From Modicisalibacter xianhensis (lineage in GTDB: Bacteria > Pseudomonadota > Gammaproteobacteria > Pseudomonadales > Halomonadaceae), in assembly GCF_900113605.1 (NCBI RefSeq), contig NZ_FOPY01000009.1:62001-126000 (forward strand): a stretch of DNA of 64,000 nt, given 5' to 3'. Of this stretch, positions 63,625 to 64,000 are shown one piece after another; position 1 is the first letter of the stretch; the number at the start of each line of letters is the position of its first letter. Position numbers and translations under genes: made by a program. The notes under the pieces were generated by a model. The model was not told the DNA's origin and searched no databases. It saw nothing but the letters and a program-made list of their open reading frames with translations.

Positions 63625-64000
63625 ATCATCCAACCCTACGGCGGGGCACGAGCAGAGCGATGTGCCGGCGCGTGTTCCCGTGCTGTTCATGGCATTCATG
63701 GCCGGTTTCATACCGCTTTGCCTGCTGGCGCTATGGATTCTCATGGCTTCGGTATGGGAGGAGGTGCCTTATCCACCTAATCCGTTTGCCGGTGATCCAG
63801 TGCCCGCCAGTATTCCCGAGGTGCCGCAGTTGCAAGCCTCTCCCAAGGCGGACTTGGCTGTCTTCAACCAGGAGGTGAGCGAGCAACTCCATGGCCTGGG
63901 CTGGATCGACCGAGAGTCGGGACGCGTGCATATGCCGATCGAGCGAGCCATGCAGTTGCTGGTCCAACGCGGACTCCCCGAGCAAGAAACCCATGCCGAT
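63617..64000 (+). CDS. Unassigned single-span protein of the complex III operon (cut by window end)
   Basis: 128 codons are visible before the window ends. CAGGAGG lies six bases before the ATG, and the start overlaps actF by 8 bp, so it is translated as part of the operon. After a polar start (MSESSNPTAGHEQSDVPARV) there is one membrane helix at about 22-45 (VLFMAFMAGFIPLCLLALWILM). The rest faces the periplasm and contains LHGLGWIDRESGRVHMPIERAMQLLVQRGLP. A similar G-WxDR...V.IPI.RAM.L...RGLP pattern occurs, as I recall, in small proteins of bacterial cytochrome oxidase clusters. I cannot name a function. Confidence 0.85.
   Translation, partial: MSESSNPTAGHEQSDVPARVPVLFMAFMAGFIPLCLLALWILMASVWEEVPYPPNPFAGDPVPASIPEVPQLQASPKADLAVFNQEVSEQLHGLGWIDRESGRVHMPIERAMQLLVQRGLPEQETHAD

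Overview
The window looks like chromosomal DNA of a halophilic or halotolerant gammaproteobacterium, most likely a Halomonas relative. The grounds are a glycine-betaine synthesis locus (betIBA) with a choline-binding protein, a tryptophan pathway split into trpE and trpGDC in the Pseudomonas/Halomonas manner, a cation:proton antiporter, and generally gammaproteobacterial housekeeping genes. This is inference from gene content and protein resemblance; no search was run. I see no insertion sequence, prophage, integrase or CRISPR array, so most of the window reads as stable core genome.

Layout. 1-3.8 kb: the 5' part of miaB, a DUF1820 gene, an SH3/coiled-coil membrane protein, tpm and a YajG-like lipoprotein. 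3.9-7.7 kb: a tightly overlapped sulfate ABC transporter operon (sbp-cysT-cysW-cysA) with a promoter and an AT-rich inverted repeat upstream. 7.8-13.3 kb: an MFS transporter, gamma-glutamyltranspeptidase, rpe, a GIY-YIG protein and a type II NADH dehydrogenase. 13.5-21.9 kb: gph followed by the tryptophan genes. trpE and trpGDC each carry their own short Trp-rich leader peptide and attenuator-like RNA folds, and a four-gene cassette of unknown function (acyl-CoA dehydrogenase-like, PIG-L deacetylase, SAM methyltransferase, family 2 glycosyltransferase) lies between them.

21.9-32.9 kb: a TonB-dependent receptor, an antiporter, DUF2905, a YdiJ-type FAD/Fe-S dehydrogenase, crcB-serS, a SIMPL-domain protein and cobO. 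33.2-48.1 kb: an HDOD-GGDEF signalling protein, a radical SAM protein preceded by a perfect 36-bp palindrome centred on a consensus LexA box, opgD, nupC, motAB, a glycerophosphodiesterase, kduD, a quinone oxidoreductase with an unusual acidic tail, a small RlpA-like lipoprotein, fadE and an EamA exporter.

48.1-53.2 kb: betIBA, with a BetI-like operator between betI and a divergent choline-binding protein gene that has no ABC permease or ATPase next to it. 53.3-53.7 kb: tRNA-Met and two identical tRNA-Asn genes. 53.8-64 kb: a copper-type P-type ATPase divergent from an alternative complex III operon (actABCDEF), followed by a small membrane protein cut by the window end. In the operon, an ActB/ActC/ActF core would oxidise quinol and pass electrons through the pentaheme ActA and monoheme ActE to a terminal oxidase expected downstream; the P-type ATPase could supply copper for that oxidase.

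The most rewarding leads are the double trp attenuation, the cassette inserted in the trp region, the 36-bp LexA palindrome, and the unassigned protein at the end of the complex III operon.
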